Source of the DNA: BPGX01 sp035405785
GTDB lineage: Bacteria; Bacteroidota; Bacteroidia; B-17B0; Aurantibacillaceae
Reading direction: 5' to 3'
Assembly (NCBI GenBank): GCA_035405785.1
Contig: DAONJS010000001.1
Span: 124,001-188,000 of the forward strand
DNA: 64,000 bases
Shown here: positions 35,143 through 43,624 of the stretch, one piece after another
Layout of the letters: each line of letters begins with the position of its first letter
Numbering within the stretch: the stretch's first letter is position 1
Made by a program: the position numbers and the translations under genes
The notes under the pieces: generated by a model
What the model saw: the letters and a program-made list of their open reading frames with translations, nothing else
Told to the model about the DNA's origin: nothing
The model's database searches: none

Positions 35143-37008
35143 ATGAAAATAAAATTGGTATCACTTAATCAATTATTTTTTTCAGCAAAAGAAGTATTTT
35201 TAAGATTTCCTCTTGCAGTAATTGCATCTTTTGTGGCGGCTGTAACAGCAATGATTTTGGTAGAACAAAAATCTTTTGATTTAGAAAATTCAGATTATTT
35301 AATAAAATTATTTTTAACCAGTTTTTTAGCTTTACCCTTTTTTATTTCTGTTGAGTTTATAACAGAAACAATAAGTATAGATAAAAGATTAAAAATTATT
35401 TTTCATATTATAGGTTTGATACTTGTTTTTCTTTATTACTGGACTTTTGATATTAAAATACAAGCGGCATATTTTATTAGAACCTATGTATTAAGTATTG
35501 CATTACATTTATTTGTTGCTTATTCACCATACATTAGTAACTATAATGAAAATGGATTTTGGCAGTTTAATAAAACATTGTTTTTAAGATTTTTACTTTC
35601 AGTATTGTATTCAGTCGTATTATTCAGTGGGCTTTCAATAGCAATTTTGGCAATTGATAAATTATTTGATATAAAAGTAAGTGAAAAAGTATATGCTCAT
35701 TTGTGGATTTTAATATCTATAATTTTTAATACTTTCTTTTTTCTCGCTGGTATTCCAAAAAATGTTAGGGAATTAGATACAGATTACAGTTATCCCAAGG
35801 GATTAAAAATATTTACACAATTTGTTTTACTGCCTTTAGTTACCGTGTATTTGATAATACTTTATCTTTATCTTATTAAAATAATTCTATCTTGGGAATT
35901 GCCGAGAGGATGGGTTTCTTTTTTAGTAATGAGTTTTTCAGTTTTTGGAATATTTTCGTTATTGATGATTTATCCTATAAAAGATAATGAAGAAAATAAA
36001 TGGATAAACATTTATTCTCGTTGGTATTTTCGTTTATTATTTCCACTAATATTATTAACGGCTGTTGCAGTTTATGTAAGAGTAAGTAATTATGGAATAA
36101 CTGAATATCGTTATTTTTTAATTGTTCTAACACTATGGTTGTTTGTAATTGATGTTTATTTTTTATTTAGTAAAAATAAAAAAATTATTTTAATTCCTTT
36201 TAGTTTGTCTATTATAGCAATTTTATCTGTATTTGGACCTTTAAGTGCTTTTTCTATTTCTGAAAGAAGTCAAATCAAAAGGTTAGAAAAATTATTATTA
36301 GAAAATAATTTATTACAAAATGGAAAAATAGTGCCAGCAAAAGGTAATATATCAAGAAAAGCAGAAGCAGAAATTGCATCTATTATTCGTTACCTTGATA
36401 ATAATTATGGATTTAAGAACATTCAGAAGTGGTTTGATAAGGATTTAGAAAAATTATTTGCTGAAAAAAAATCTTTGGATAAATATACTAATGAAGCAGA
36501 TATTATTTTAAAAGAAATGGGGCTTCAAAATATTTATGAATGGGAAATAAATGATGAAAGTAGTGTGAAATATTTTAGTTTTTTTGTATCAAATGATTCA
36601 AGTATTCAAATAAACGGTTTTGATGAAATTGTGGAAATAAGTGCATATTCCTATGAAAAAGAAAGTATGATTACAAAACAAATAATTCTTAATAAAGACA
36701 CCTTAAAATTTACATTAAATACATTAAAAGACAATTACATATTTTTTGATGCAAAAGACAAAAAGGTTACAGAATTTGGCATAAATAGTTTTGTAAAGGA
36801 AATTAAAGAAAAAACAGATTCATCATCATATTCAGAAACTAGAAACATTCCATCTAATATGATGTATAAAGATATTAAAACAGAAAGTTATCATTTTAAG
36901 TTATTCTTTAAATCTATACAAGGCCAAATAAGAAATGATAGTATAATTGTTCAGGGTATTGATGTAGTGCTATTAATTGCATATCCTAATGGTGATAGAA
37001 AAGATTGA
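35143..37008 (+). CDS. DUF4153 multi-pass membrane protein
   Basis: 621-aa inner membrane protein. About 10-12 hydrophobic helices fill residues 15-375, starting with LAVIASFVAAVTAMILVEQ and ending near AILSVFGPLSAFSISERSQ. A soluble C-terminal part of about 240 residues follows. The phrases ENKWINIYSRWYFRLLFPLI and SISERSQIKRLEKLLLENNL are hallmarks of DUF4153. Function unknown. It sits between the two copies of the hddA-like 3' end and may have arrived with that duplication. Confidence 0.85.
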   Translation: MKIKLVSLNQLFFSAKEVFLRFPLAVIASFVAAVTAMILVEQKSFDLENSDYLIKLFLTSFLALPFFISVEFITETISIDKRLKIIFHIIGLILVFLYYWTFDIKIQAAYFIRTYVLSIALHLFVAYSPYISNYNENGFWQFNKTLFLRFLLSVLYSVVLFSGLSIAILAIDKLFDIKVSEKVYAHLWILISIIFNTFFFLAGIPKNVRELDTDYSYPKGLKIFTQFVLLPLVTVYLIILYLYLIKIILSWELPRGWVSFLVMSFSVFGIFSLLMIYPIKDNEENKWINIYSRWYFRLLFPLILLTAVAVYVRVSNYGITEYRYFLIVLTLWLFVIDVYFLFSKNKKIILIPFSLSIIAILSVFGPLSAFSISERSQIKRLEKLLLENNLLQNGKIVPAKGNISRKAEAEIASIIRYLDNNYGFKNIQKWFDKDLEKLFAEKKSLDKYTNEADIILKEMGLQNIYEWEINDESSVKYFSFFVSNDSSIQINGFDEIVEISAYSYEKESMITKQIILNKDTLKFTLNTLKDNYIFFDAKDKKVTEFGINSFVKEIKEKTDSSSYSETRNIPSNMMYKDIKTESYHFKLFFKSIQGQIRNDSIIVQGIDVVLLIAYPNGDRKD

Positions 37009-37080
37009 TGGGGAATACTTTTTGTAATTGTCAAGTTTTTGAAAATCAAAAATACAGATATTTACTTATAGACAATTTTA

Positions 37081-38106
37081 TCATTCTATCGTCCAAGTTA
37101 TCAATCCCTCTGATGTGAATTGAAATGGTTGGACTTTACCTCCAAATTTGAGCAATGCTTCGGCTACTTTGAGTTTGCTTGTTTTGGGGCAATAAAAAAA
37201 CATAAATCCTCCGCCACCTGCACCAGATATTTTTCCTCCTGTAGCACCATTGGTGATAGCCGTTTCGTAAATCTTATCAATTAATTCATTACTGATATTT
37301 TGTGCCATTTGTTTTTTATTCAGCCATCCAAAGTGCAGTAGTTCTCCTATTTTTTCAATTTCACCTTTTAGTAAATAATCTTTCATCAAAATGGCTTGTT
37401 CTTTTAAGTGATGCATAGCTTCTATAGATGATTCTTTTTTAGTTTGTACATTTTTAATTTGCTCTTTGATTATTTCAGAAGACATTCTTTGAGTATCTGT
37501 AAAATATAGCAACAAACAAAGTTCTAATTCTTTTTTAATATGCCATTTTACATCCAGTGGATTGACAATCACTTTATCATTGGCAAAAAATTCAATAAAG
37601 TTAATACCTCCAAAAGTAGCGGCATATTGGTCTTGCTTGCCACCGTGCATTTGCAAATCAACTCTTTCTATTTCATAAGCAATGTGTGCAATATCGTATT
37701 TTCCTAATGGTAATTTTAACCATTCTGCAAATGCTCCAACAATAGATACAACAAGTGTAGATGATGTGCCTAATCCTGATCCTTGTGGCACTTCAATGTA
37801 AGTATGTATTTTGCAAGATAATGGTTTTAATTGAAATTTTTTTATCAAATAATTGTATGCACCAAGCACTAATTCAAAGGGCTTTTCTATTTCAATGTAT
37901 TCAGCACTTTTGAACTTTTTGCTAATACCATAATTTCCTAATTCAATTTCAACAAAACCATCATTAGTAGGTTCTATGCTTGTTACAGCATACAAATCAA
38001 TAGTAGCATTTAATACTGCACCGCCATATATATCTGAATATGGCGATACATCAGTGCCTCCGCCTGCCAGTCCTATTCTTAATGGGGCTTTGCTTCGGAT
38101 AATCAT
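37081..38106 (-). CDS. hddA: HddA-like GHMP sugar kinase
   Basis: 341-aa GHMP-fold kinase close to D-glycero-D-manno-heptose 7-phosphate kinase. The start IIRSKAPLRIGLAGGGTDVSPYS is characteristic. The ATP loop is VPQGSGLGTSSTLVVS at about 106-121, and the C-terminal GGKISGAGGGGFMFFY binds phosphate. It probably phosphorylates C1 of a sugar phosphate ahead of nucleotide activation. ATG overlaps the stop of the HAD gene by four bases (ATGA), so it is coupled. The exact sugar is inferred; other anomeric sugar kinases look similar. Confidence 0.85.
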   Translation of the reverse strand: MIIRSKAPLRIGLAGGGTDVSPYSDIYGGAVLNATIDLYAVTSIEPTNDGFVEIELGNYGISKKFKSAEYIEIEKPFELVLGAYNYLIKKFQLKPLSCKIHTYIEVPQGSGLGTSSTLVVSIVGAFAEWLKLPLGKYDIAHIAYEIERVDLQMHGGKQDQYAATFGGINFIEFFANDKVIVNPLDVKWHIKKELELCLLLYFTDTQRMSSEIIKEQIKNVQTKKESSIEAMHHLKEQAILMKDYLLKGEIEKIGELLHFGWLNKKQMAQNISNELIDKIYETAITNGATGGKISGAGGGGFMFFYCPKTSKLKVAEALLKFGGKVQPFQFTSEGLITWTIE

Positions 38107-38810
38107 ACTTTTTCAACTAATTGAATTTCGTTATTTATCAAAGAAAAATTTTCTGTAACTATGCTTTTTTTGAGTGCAAGATATTTTTGATAGGTTTCTG
38201 AAAATTGAATTCTGTGTTGCAAACAATCTTCAAAATTATTGTAAGTGCCCATTATCAGTTCTGTGATTTCTCTCACTGCATTAGTTCCACCTGTTGAAAA
38301 AGTTACATAATCAGCATAATCATTTTTGATAACATATTCATTAAACAAAACAGCAGAAGTTTTTTTTACATAAAATCTCAATCCACATTTTTGTGCAACA
38401 TTCAAATCTAAAATATCATCAAAAACATAACAACATTCTTCGGGCTTTATTTGCAATGAATGACACAAATGTTCAAATGCTAAAATTTTGTGTGGTATTT
38501 TGAAGTAATGTCTGTGAATACATTCTCTTTTGACAAGTGTAAAGGCAGACAAATTTTTTTCTCCTGAAATAATGGATACAACAGGGTGTTTTTGATATTT
38601 CAAATAATAAGAAAACCGAAGTAAGTTCAAACCTACCGAGTCAGATTCATTGAACTCACTTTGTAATTCAGCATCTTTATTGCCATTGGTAAAAACGCCA
38701 TCCCAGTCAAAAATGAAAACTTTAATTTTATTGAGTTTATCAATGAATAATCTTTCATTGACTAAAAATTTTCCGCCTTGCAAAGAAAACTTTTCAAATA
38801 CTGAATTCAT
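38103..38810 (-). CDS. HAD-family phosphatase (KdsC-like)
   Basis: 235-aa HAD hydrolase. The nucleophile motif is FIFDWDGVFTNG (Asp35, Asp37) and the acidic motif near the C-terminal half is YVFDDILDL. A small C0-type layout with VSIISGEKN in between resembles KdsC, the Kdo 8-phosphate phosphatase. N-terminal (about 1-25) and C-terminal (about 195-235) extensions are not part of that family. In this operon it may remove a phosphate from the sugar made by the transaldolase-like protein or acted on by the kinase. Inferred role only. Confidence 0.75.
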   Translation of the reverse strand: MNSVFEKFSLQGGKFLVNERLFIDKLNKIKVFIFDWDGVFTNGNKDAELQSEFNESDSVGLNLLRFSYYLKYQKHPVVSIISGEKNLSAFTLVKRECIHRHYFKIPHKILAFEHLCHSLQIKPEECCYVFDDILDLNVAQKCGLRFYVKKTSAVLFNEYVIKNDYADYVTFSTGGTNAVREITELIMGTYNNFEDCLQHRIQFSETYQKYLALKKSIVTENFSLINNEIQLVEKV

Positions 38811-38816
38811 GATAGA

Positions 38817-39824
38817 TTAAATGTCTTGAATATCAATCATTCCAACGGCTTTTTTATTATCATCTACTACAATGATGGTATCTACATTGGTTTTTTTGAA
38901 CATTTGATAAGCATCGTTTAATAAAGCATTTGCATTGATGGTATAAGGTGTTTTGAATGTGAGGTCAGAGAGTTTTTTCTCTAAAAATTTAGATCCTTCT
39001 TTCATGATGTATCTTCTTAAATCGCCATCTGTAAATACACCTTTTACAGTATCGTTTTCATCTACAATGGTAATAGCCCCAAAGCCGTATTCGGTCATTT
39101 TAATAATAGCATCGGGAAGTTTGGTATTGATGGATACTACAGGATTTACATTGCGGATAACATCTTTTACCCGTTTGGTCATTAACTTAGTATCTACAAT
39201 AAATTGCTCTGTGCCAAGGGTTGTCAGATTATTTTCGGTGAGTTGTTTCATCACTTTCCATGGAACAGTAATGGTATGCACGCCAAGATTGATAGCGTTT
39301 CTGACATGCTCTGTGTGTCTTACAGAAGAGAACATAATCTTGGTTGGATACTTGTAATAGTTCACAGCTTTGACACATTGATCAATCAATGCAAGTGCAT
39401 CGTGTCCCTGATCTTGTAATCTACCTACAAGCGGGCAAACATAAGTAGCACCTGCCTGCATGGCCATATATGCTTGTTGAAGAGTATAAACCAAATGAAT
39501 ATTGACAAGCAGTCCTTTACTTCTTAATAATCTGCATGCTCTAACACCTTCTAATGAAACGGGAATTTTGAAAACAGTTTTTTGTGGGTCAAGTCCCAGA
39601 TTGATTTGTCTTTCGGCTTCGGCGAGGATTTCTTCTGCAGTATTGCCAAGGGCTTCAATTTGCAGGATAGGCACCATTTTTGAGAGTTTTACAATAGTGC
39701 CATCAATATCAGTGATCCCTTCTCTTTGCATAAAAGTAGGGGTAGTGGTAAGCCCTGTAAGAAAGCCAAGTTTGAATGCTTCTTCAATTTCCTGAAGGTT
39801 TGCAGAATCTAAATACAATTCCAT
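38817..39824 (-). CDS. Transaldolase-like domain fused to a CBS pair
   Basis: 335-aa fusion. Residues 1-205 are a short (FSA/TalC-type) transaldolase barrel: MELYLDSANLQEIEEAF, TTTPTFM, and the Schiff-base Lys86 in FKIPVSLEG, then FSSVRHTEHVRNAI. Residues about 210-335 form two CBS domains closest in style to those of arabinose-5-phosphate isomerase KdsD (GVFTDGDLRRYIM, then IIVVDDNKKAVGMIDIQDI). KdsD normally has a SIS isomerase in front of them. It starts the operon with the HAD and HddA-like genes, so it probably supplies a C6 to C8 sugar phosphate for a surface glycan, with CBS control. Confidence 0.85.
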   Translation of the reverse strand: MELYLDSANLQEIEEAFKLGFLTGLTTTPTFMQREGITDIDGTIVKLSKMVPILQIEALGNTAEEILAEAERQINLGLDPQKTVFKIPVSLEGVRACRLLRSKGLLVNIHLVYTLQQAYMAMQAGATYVCPLVGRLQDQGHDALALIDQCVKAVNYYKYPTKIMFSSVRHTEHVRNAINLGVHTITVPWKVMKQLTENNLTTLGTEQFIVDTKLMTKRVKDVIRNVNPVVSINTKLPDAIIKMTEYGFGAITIVDENDTVKGVFTDGDLRRYIMKEGSKFLEKKLSDLTFKTPYTINANALLNDAYQMFKKTNVDTIIVVDDNKKAVGMIDIQDI

Positions 39825-39840
39825 ACTTAAAATTTTTCTG

Positions 39841-39848
39841 CAAACATA
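39841..39848 (-). promoter_or_regulatory. Promoter -7 box of the transaldolase-HAD-kinase operon
   Basis: Minus strand TATGTTTG matches TAnnTTTG, 16 bases before the ATG. Confidence 0.55.
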
Positions 39849-39955
39849 CTTAAAATAAAATAGATGGACAAAGGCAGAATGGAAAAATTGCTTGAGTTTG
39901 TGGAAGTATTAGAAATTGAAGATATTGTATTTTTTAATGGTGTAGGAAATGTTCA

Positions 39956-40086
39956 ATGTGCCGACGCTACGGTCGGCATGCTGACAAACTGCATTGCAGT
40001 TTCGTTGGCATTCAATGCTCAATATTAAATGTTAAGTTTTAATTGAGTATTTATTTTTTACCGCAGAGTCGCAAAGACGCAGAGAA
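39956..40086. repeat. Intergenic hairpin and CGCAGAGACGCAAAG repeats
   Basis: The 410-bp gap holds a hairpin GCCGAC/GTCGGC (about 39960-39978) followed by GCTGAC, then CAATGCTCAATATTAAATG-type units. A reversed copy of the CTTTGCGTCTCTGCGGTAAA repeat lies at about 40058-40086. A 54-codon open frame from 39864 runs into these repeats and is not a convincing gene. Confidence 0.5.
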
Positions 40087-40234
40087 TTTTATATTTTAAT
40101 ATCCAATGCTAAATTATTATTTTTTAAACAACGAATTACACGAATTTTAATGCACTAAAATGCAAGACTTTATAGTAATACATCTTCTATACTCCTACTA
40201 AAAACTCAAAACTCATAACTAAACACTAATACCA

Positions 40235-41017
40235 TCAATCTCCATCCAGCAAGTCACCTAAGCCGCCTAAAATACTGCCTTCTTCTCTTCTGCCAGAACC
40301 GGTGCTTGCAAATGAAAGTATTCTGCCGGCTAATCTGCTAATAGGTAAGGATTGTAACCATACTTCCCCGGGTCCTCTTAATGTTGCAAAAAACACTCCC
40401 TCTCCACCAAACAAGGTGTTTTTAATGCCTCCTACAAATTGTATATCATAATCTACACTATGTGTAAATGCTACAATGCAACCAGTATCTACTTTTATCA
40501 ATTCGCCGGGCTGTAATGTTCTGTGAATAATATATCCGCCTGAATGCATAAATGCCATACCATCACCTTCTAACTTTTGCATAATAAAACCTTCACCACC
40601 AAATAAACCGGCTCCTAATTTTCTTTGAAACTCTATTCCAATACTTACGCCTTTTGCCGCACACAAAAAACTATCTTTTTGGCAAATTATTTTTTCATTG
40701 TATTGCATCAAATTGATAGGAATAATTTTTCCTGTATAAGGTGCGGCAAAGGTTACTTGTTTTCTTTCAGATGAAACATTTGTGTAAGCAGTAATAAATA
40801 AATTCTCTCCGGTTATTAATCTTTTTCCAGCAGTAAATAATTTTCCTAAAAAAGATTGTTGAGAACCATCACCAAAGAGTGTTTCCATTTTAATGCCATC
40901 ATCCATATACATCAAACTTCCTGGTTCTGCTACAACTGTTTCATTTGGGTCTAAAATAATTTCTACACATTGTAATTCTTCACCATAAATTTTGTAATCA
41001 ATTTCATGATTTTTCAT
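40235..41017 (-). CDS. AIM24/TIGR00266 family protein
   Basis: 260-aa soluble protein of the AIM24 beta-helix-like family: VEIILDPNETVVAEPGSLMYMDDGI, GGEGFIMQKLEGDGMAFMHSGGYI and GGEGVFFATLRGPGEVWLQSLP mark the repeated strands, and the C-terminus is Gly-rich (GSILGGLGDLLDG). The molecular role is unknown; bacterial members are widespread and the yeast namesake affects mitochondrial membranes. Single gene with its own -7 box. Confidence 0.88.
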   Translation of the reverse strand: MKNHEIDYKIYGEELQCVEIILDPNETVVAEPGSLMYMDDGIKMETLFGDGSQQSFLGKLFTAGKRLITGENLFITAYTNVSSERKQVTFAAPYTGKIIPINLMQYNEKIICQKDSFLCAAKGVSIGIEFQRKLGAGLFGGEGFIMQKLEGDGMAFMHSGGYIIHRTLQPGELIKVDTGCIVAFTHSVDYDIQFVGGIKNTLFGGEGVFFATLRGPGEVWLQSLPISRLAGRILSFASTGSGRREEGSILGGLGDLLDGD

Positions 41018-41032
41018 AAATTAATTTTTGTG

Positions 41033-41040
41033 CAAAAGTA
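41033..41040 (-). promoter_or_regulatory. Promoter -7 box of the AIM24-like gene
   Basis: Minus strand TACTTTTG matches TAnnTTTG, 15 bases before the ATG. Confidence 0.5.
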
Positions 41041-41153
41041 AAGAAAAAAGTGGGAATAAAACAGATAAAAGAGATGAACATTTGAATTAAAAAAGACAGC
41101 TATTTTAGTTGAAAAAAGCTTAGATAGTGATTTTTACATTCACAACAAAAAAT

Positions 41154-41726
41154 TTATTCCACCAATTTTTTCATCAATTCTTCTTCAATGCTTTTTCCTT
41201 TATCTTCGTTGTAGAATTTTTGTAATGCTTCGTAAGCATGCTCAGGACGATCACTTTGTTTTTTTACTTCATCAAAAATTATCTGTGCTTTCTGAGGTCT
41301 TGGTCCCCAATGAAACCATTCAGAACCATCTGGTTTTTCAAAAATAGCAATAGGAATACTTCTCTTATTACCATCAGTGAGATACAAATCCATTATATCA
41401 GGATTTTTATCTCTTAAAATAAAAGTGATGTCTGAGTAATTTAATTTTTCCCATATTTTGATAAATACAGGAACAGATTGTGCGGCATCTCCACACCATG
41501 GCTCGGTAATAATATATAGTTTTGGTTGAAATGATAATTTTGCAAAAGCATTAATCACTTCATTTGATGGGTCATAATTTTTGATAACTCTTTCAAATCT
41601 TTTGTAATTGAGTTGCAAATAGGGAATATATTCATCACTGTAATCTTTTCTGATGCCATTTGCATTTTGTTGAAAAAGTTCAATGTACTCTTTCGTATTG
41701 AGAGGTTGATTAATTTTAAAGTTCAT
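41154..41726 (-). CDS. Thioredoxin-family protein
   Basis: 190-aa cytosolic protein with a thioredoxin-like fold. LYIITEPWCGDAAQSVPVF carries a single active-site Cys (CGDA), so it is not a classic dithiol thioredoxin. Later ITFILRDKNPDIMDLYLTDG and RSIPIAIF give the cis-Pro region. I chose the ATG at 41726; an upstream in-frame ATG (41756) lies inside the preceding gene. It follows the DsbA-like gene and is probably in its operon. Confidence 0.82.
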   Translation of the reverse strand: MNFKINQPLNTKEYIELFQQNANGIRKDYSDEYIPYLQLNYKRFERVIKNYDPSNEVINAFAKLSFQPKLYIITEPWCGDAAQSVPVFIKIWEKLNYSDITFILRDKNPDIMDLYLTDGNKRSIPIAIFEKPDGSEWFHWGPRPQKAQIIFDEVKKQSDRPEHAYEALQKFYNEDKGKSIEEELMKKLVE

Positions 41727-41739
41727 AATAATAATAATT

Positions 41740-42579
41740 TTATTTGCATTCGCCATCTGGTGTGCATACTTTACCTTTGATAGTTTCTATTGTAGTTGAT
41801 TGATTTTCTTTTTCCCAATCTTTATATGCTTTATCTAATGTGTGTGAAAACACTTTAATATCTTGTGCTCCTGAAATAGCATATTTATCATTGAATAAGA
41901 AAAATGGTACGCCGCTTATACCTAATTGTTTGGCTTCATAAATATCTTGTTGAACTTCGTTAACAAGTTTGTTATTTTCTAATATGTCTTTTAATTCATT
42001 AGTATTCAAACCTAAAGATTTTGCAACTTCTAACAAAGTATTGATATCATCAATATTTTTTCCATCAATAAAATAAGATTGAAATAGTAATTCTTCTGCT
42101 TCTGTTTGTTTTCCAAATTTTTTAGCGTAATGAATAAGTTGATGAGCTTTCAAAGTATTTGCTGGTATGGCTTTATCTAAATTGTAATGCAATCCTACTT
42201 CTTTAGCCATATTTGAAACATATTCATTTAGTTCTTGTGCTTTTTTCAAAGGAATACCTTTTCTTTCAGAAAGATATTGATTGATATTTTTATTTGGTTG
42301 AGTAATCATTTCGGGATCTAATTGAAAACTTTTCCATTCAATTTGAATTTTATTTTTGTGTTCAAAGTTTTGTAATATTAAATCAAGTTTTCTTTTTCCA
42401 ATATAGCAGAATGGACAAACAACATCGCTCCATACTTCTATTTTCATTTTATTTTCCATAGTGTTTTGTTTTTGAAATTTTTGTTGAGATGATTTTAATT
42501 TTTTTTGAGCAAAGAAATTTAAATGAAAAAATAAAGTGCCAATTAAGAGAAGATATTTTGAATTTGGAAAAGAAATCAT
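41740..42579 (-). CDS. DsbA-family oxidoreductase (FrnE-like)
   Basis: 279-aa DsbA-fold protein. The core begins MKIEVWSDVVCPFCYIGKRK with a CPFC active site (Cys55, Cys58). The helical insertion and ISGVPFFLFNDKYAISGAQ cis-Pro loop match the FrnE/YwbO group. The first about 25 residues (LLLIGTLFFHLNFFAQ) look like a signal peptide, so this one may be exported, unlike most FrnE proteins; an internal Met41 could give a cytosolic form. A -7 box lies 10 bases before the first ATG and supports the longer start. The DODA gene lies upstream on the same strand. Confidence 0.85.
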   Translation of the reverse strand: MISFPNSKYLLLIGTLFFHLNFFAQKKLKSSQQKFQKQNTMENKMKIEVWSDVVCPFCYIGKRKLDLILQNFEHKNKIQIEWKSFQLDPEMITQPNKNINQYLSERKGIPLKKAQELNEYVSNMAKEVGLHYNLDKAIPANTLKAHQLIHYAKKFGKQTEAEELLFQSYFIDGKNIDDINTLLEVAKSLGLNTNELKDILENNKLVNEVQQDIYEAKQLGISGVPFFLFNDKYAISGAQDIKVFSHTLDKAYKDWEKENQSTTIETIKGKVCTPDGECK

Positions 42580-42589
42580 ATTGCTAAAG

Positions 42590-42597
42590 CAAAGATA
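42590..42597 (-). promoter_or_regulatory. Promoter -7 box of the DsbA-like gene
   Basis: Minus strand TATCTTTG matches TAnnTTTG. It lies across the stop region of the preceding dioxygenase gene boundary and 11 bases before the DsbA-like ATG. Confidence 0.5.
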
Positions 42598-42600
42598 TTT

Positions 42601-43494
42601 TTAAGCAAATATAAAACTTCTTTCACTAAAAGCGGGAAGAGTAGGATGACCTTCATAAAAGAATTGTAATTCATCTTTGCTATCTATCAAACCAAGTGTG
42701 TAAAGAACGGGTACAAAATGATCGGGTGTTGGTGCGGCTAATTTTCCTAATGGATGACTTTTTTCATAATTGATAATATTATCAATGTTTCTGGATTCAA
42801 TTTGTTTTTTAATCCATTCATCGTATTCAAATTCCCAACCATAAGGTGTCATATCATTTTCATACATTTTCTTTCCTGCAAGTTGAAGATTATGTATTAA
42901 AGCACCACTTCCAATGATTAACACACCTTTTTCTCTTAATGATTTCAATTGTTTAGCAAGGTTGTAATGATATTGCGGAGAAGCATAATAATGAATACTC
43001 ATTTGAAAGACGGGTATATAACCATCTGGAAATAAATGCATAAGCATAGGCCAAGCACCATGGTCAAGTCCCCAATCAGTGGTTTCTTTTACTTCTTGAG
43101 CCAATTTTTTTACTTCATAAGCATATTCTGGCGAACCTTTTGCTTTGTAAACAACCTTGTAATAATCTTCAGGAAATCCGTAGTAATCGTAGATTTGTTT
43201 TGGATGTGGAGAAACATTTACATAAGTGCCTTTTGTACACCAATGAGCAGAAACAATTAATGCAGCTTTGATTTCGTGTTTATTTTGTAACTCAATACCT
43301 AATTCATAAAGTTTTTTCCAAAATGGTCTTTCTTCTCTTGATTTTATAATATCAAAAGGATTACCATGTGATGTGAATATTACTGGTAACTTTTTACTTT
43401 GTGAAGGAAAAAGATCAGTAATGCTTTTGAAACTTGATAAAGTTCCAACAGCCGCTAAACTTAATAATGACTGCATAAATTCTCTGCGATTCAT
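42601..43494 (-). CDS. ygiD: 4,5-DOPA-extradiol-type dioxygenase (YgiD/LigB family)
   Basis: 297-aa ring-cleaving dioxygenase of the LigB class III fold. Metal and catalytic signatures: FTSHGNPFD, ALIVSAHWCTKGTYV, WGLDHGAWPMLMHLFPD and SGALIHNL, with HFVPVLYTLG near the end. The N-terminus MNRREFMQSLLSLAAVG has a twin-Arg, signal-like segment, so export is possible; E. coli YgiD lacks this. It probably opens catechol-like rings. Its ATG overlaps the stop of the small thioredoxin-like frame (ATGA), and DoxX lies before that, a catDE-like layout. Confidence 0.87.
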   Translation of the reverse strand: MNRREFMQSLLSLAAVGTLSSFKSITDLFPSQSKKLPVIFTSHGNPFDIIKSREERPFWKKLYELGIELQNKHEIKAALIVSAHWCTKGTYVNVSPHPKQIYDYYGFPEDYYKVVYKAKGSPEYAYEVKKLAQEVKETTDWGLDHGAWPMLMHLFPDGYIPVFQMSIHYYASPQYHYNLAKQLKSLREKGVLIIGSGALIHNLQLAGKKMYENDMTPYGWEFEYDEWIKKQIESRNIDNIINYEKSHPLGKLAAPTPDHFVPVLYTLGLIDSKDELQFFYEGHPTLPAFSERSFIFA

Positions 43495-43622
43495 CGGATA
43501 TGATGAATGAATATATTATCTTTAATATGTAGTACTTCTTTAAGCATTTTTTCTAATATCTTACAATTTGGGCAAGTAAGAGTGTAGAACATTTCAATGG
43601 TATTCTTTTTATTTTCACTCAT
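43491..43622 (-). CDS. Very short thioredoxin-like protein, probably truncated
   Basis: 43-aa frame with the ATG 2 bases after the DoxX stop codon and a TGA that overlaps the dioxygenase ATG. It begins MSENKKNTIEMFYTLTCPNC, i.e. the first strand and CPNC active site of a small thioredoxin- or glutaredoxin-like protein, but ends after the first helix. Relatives are about twice as long, so the rest seems to have been lost. The tight fit between two genes suggests it is still translated, perhaps only to couple DoxX and dioxygenase translation. Confidence 0.65.
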   Translation of the reverse strand: MSENKKNTIEMFYTLTCPNCKILEKMLKEVLHIKDNIFIHHIR

Positions 43623-43624
43623 AA

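Noticed and set aside
38953..39795. Plus-strand frames opposite the transaldolase-CBS gene
   Set aside because: Both domains of the minus-strand protein are clearly recognisable, and these frames have no motif.
39864..40028. 54-codon plus-strand frame divergent from the transaldolase-CBS gene
   Set aside because: The second half is hairpin repeat sequence and there is no good promoter. The first 30 codons look somewhat coding, so it might be a remnant, but the support is too weak.
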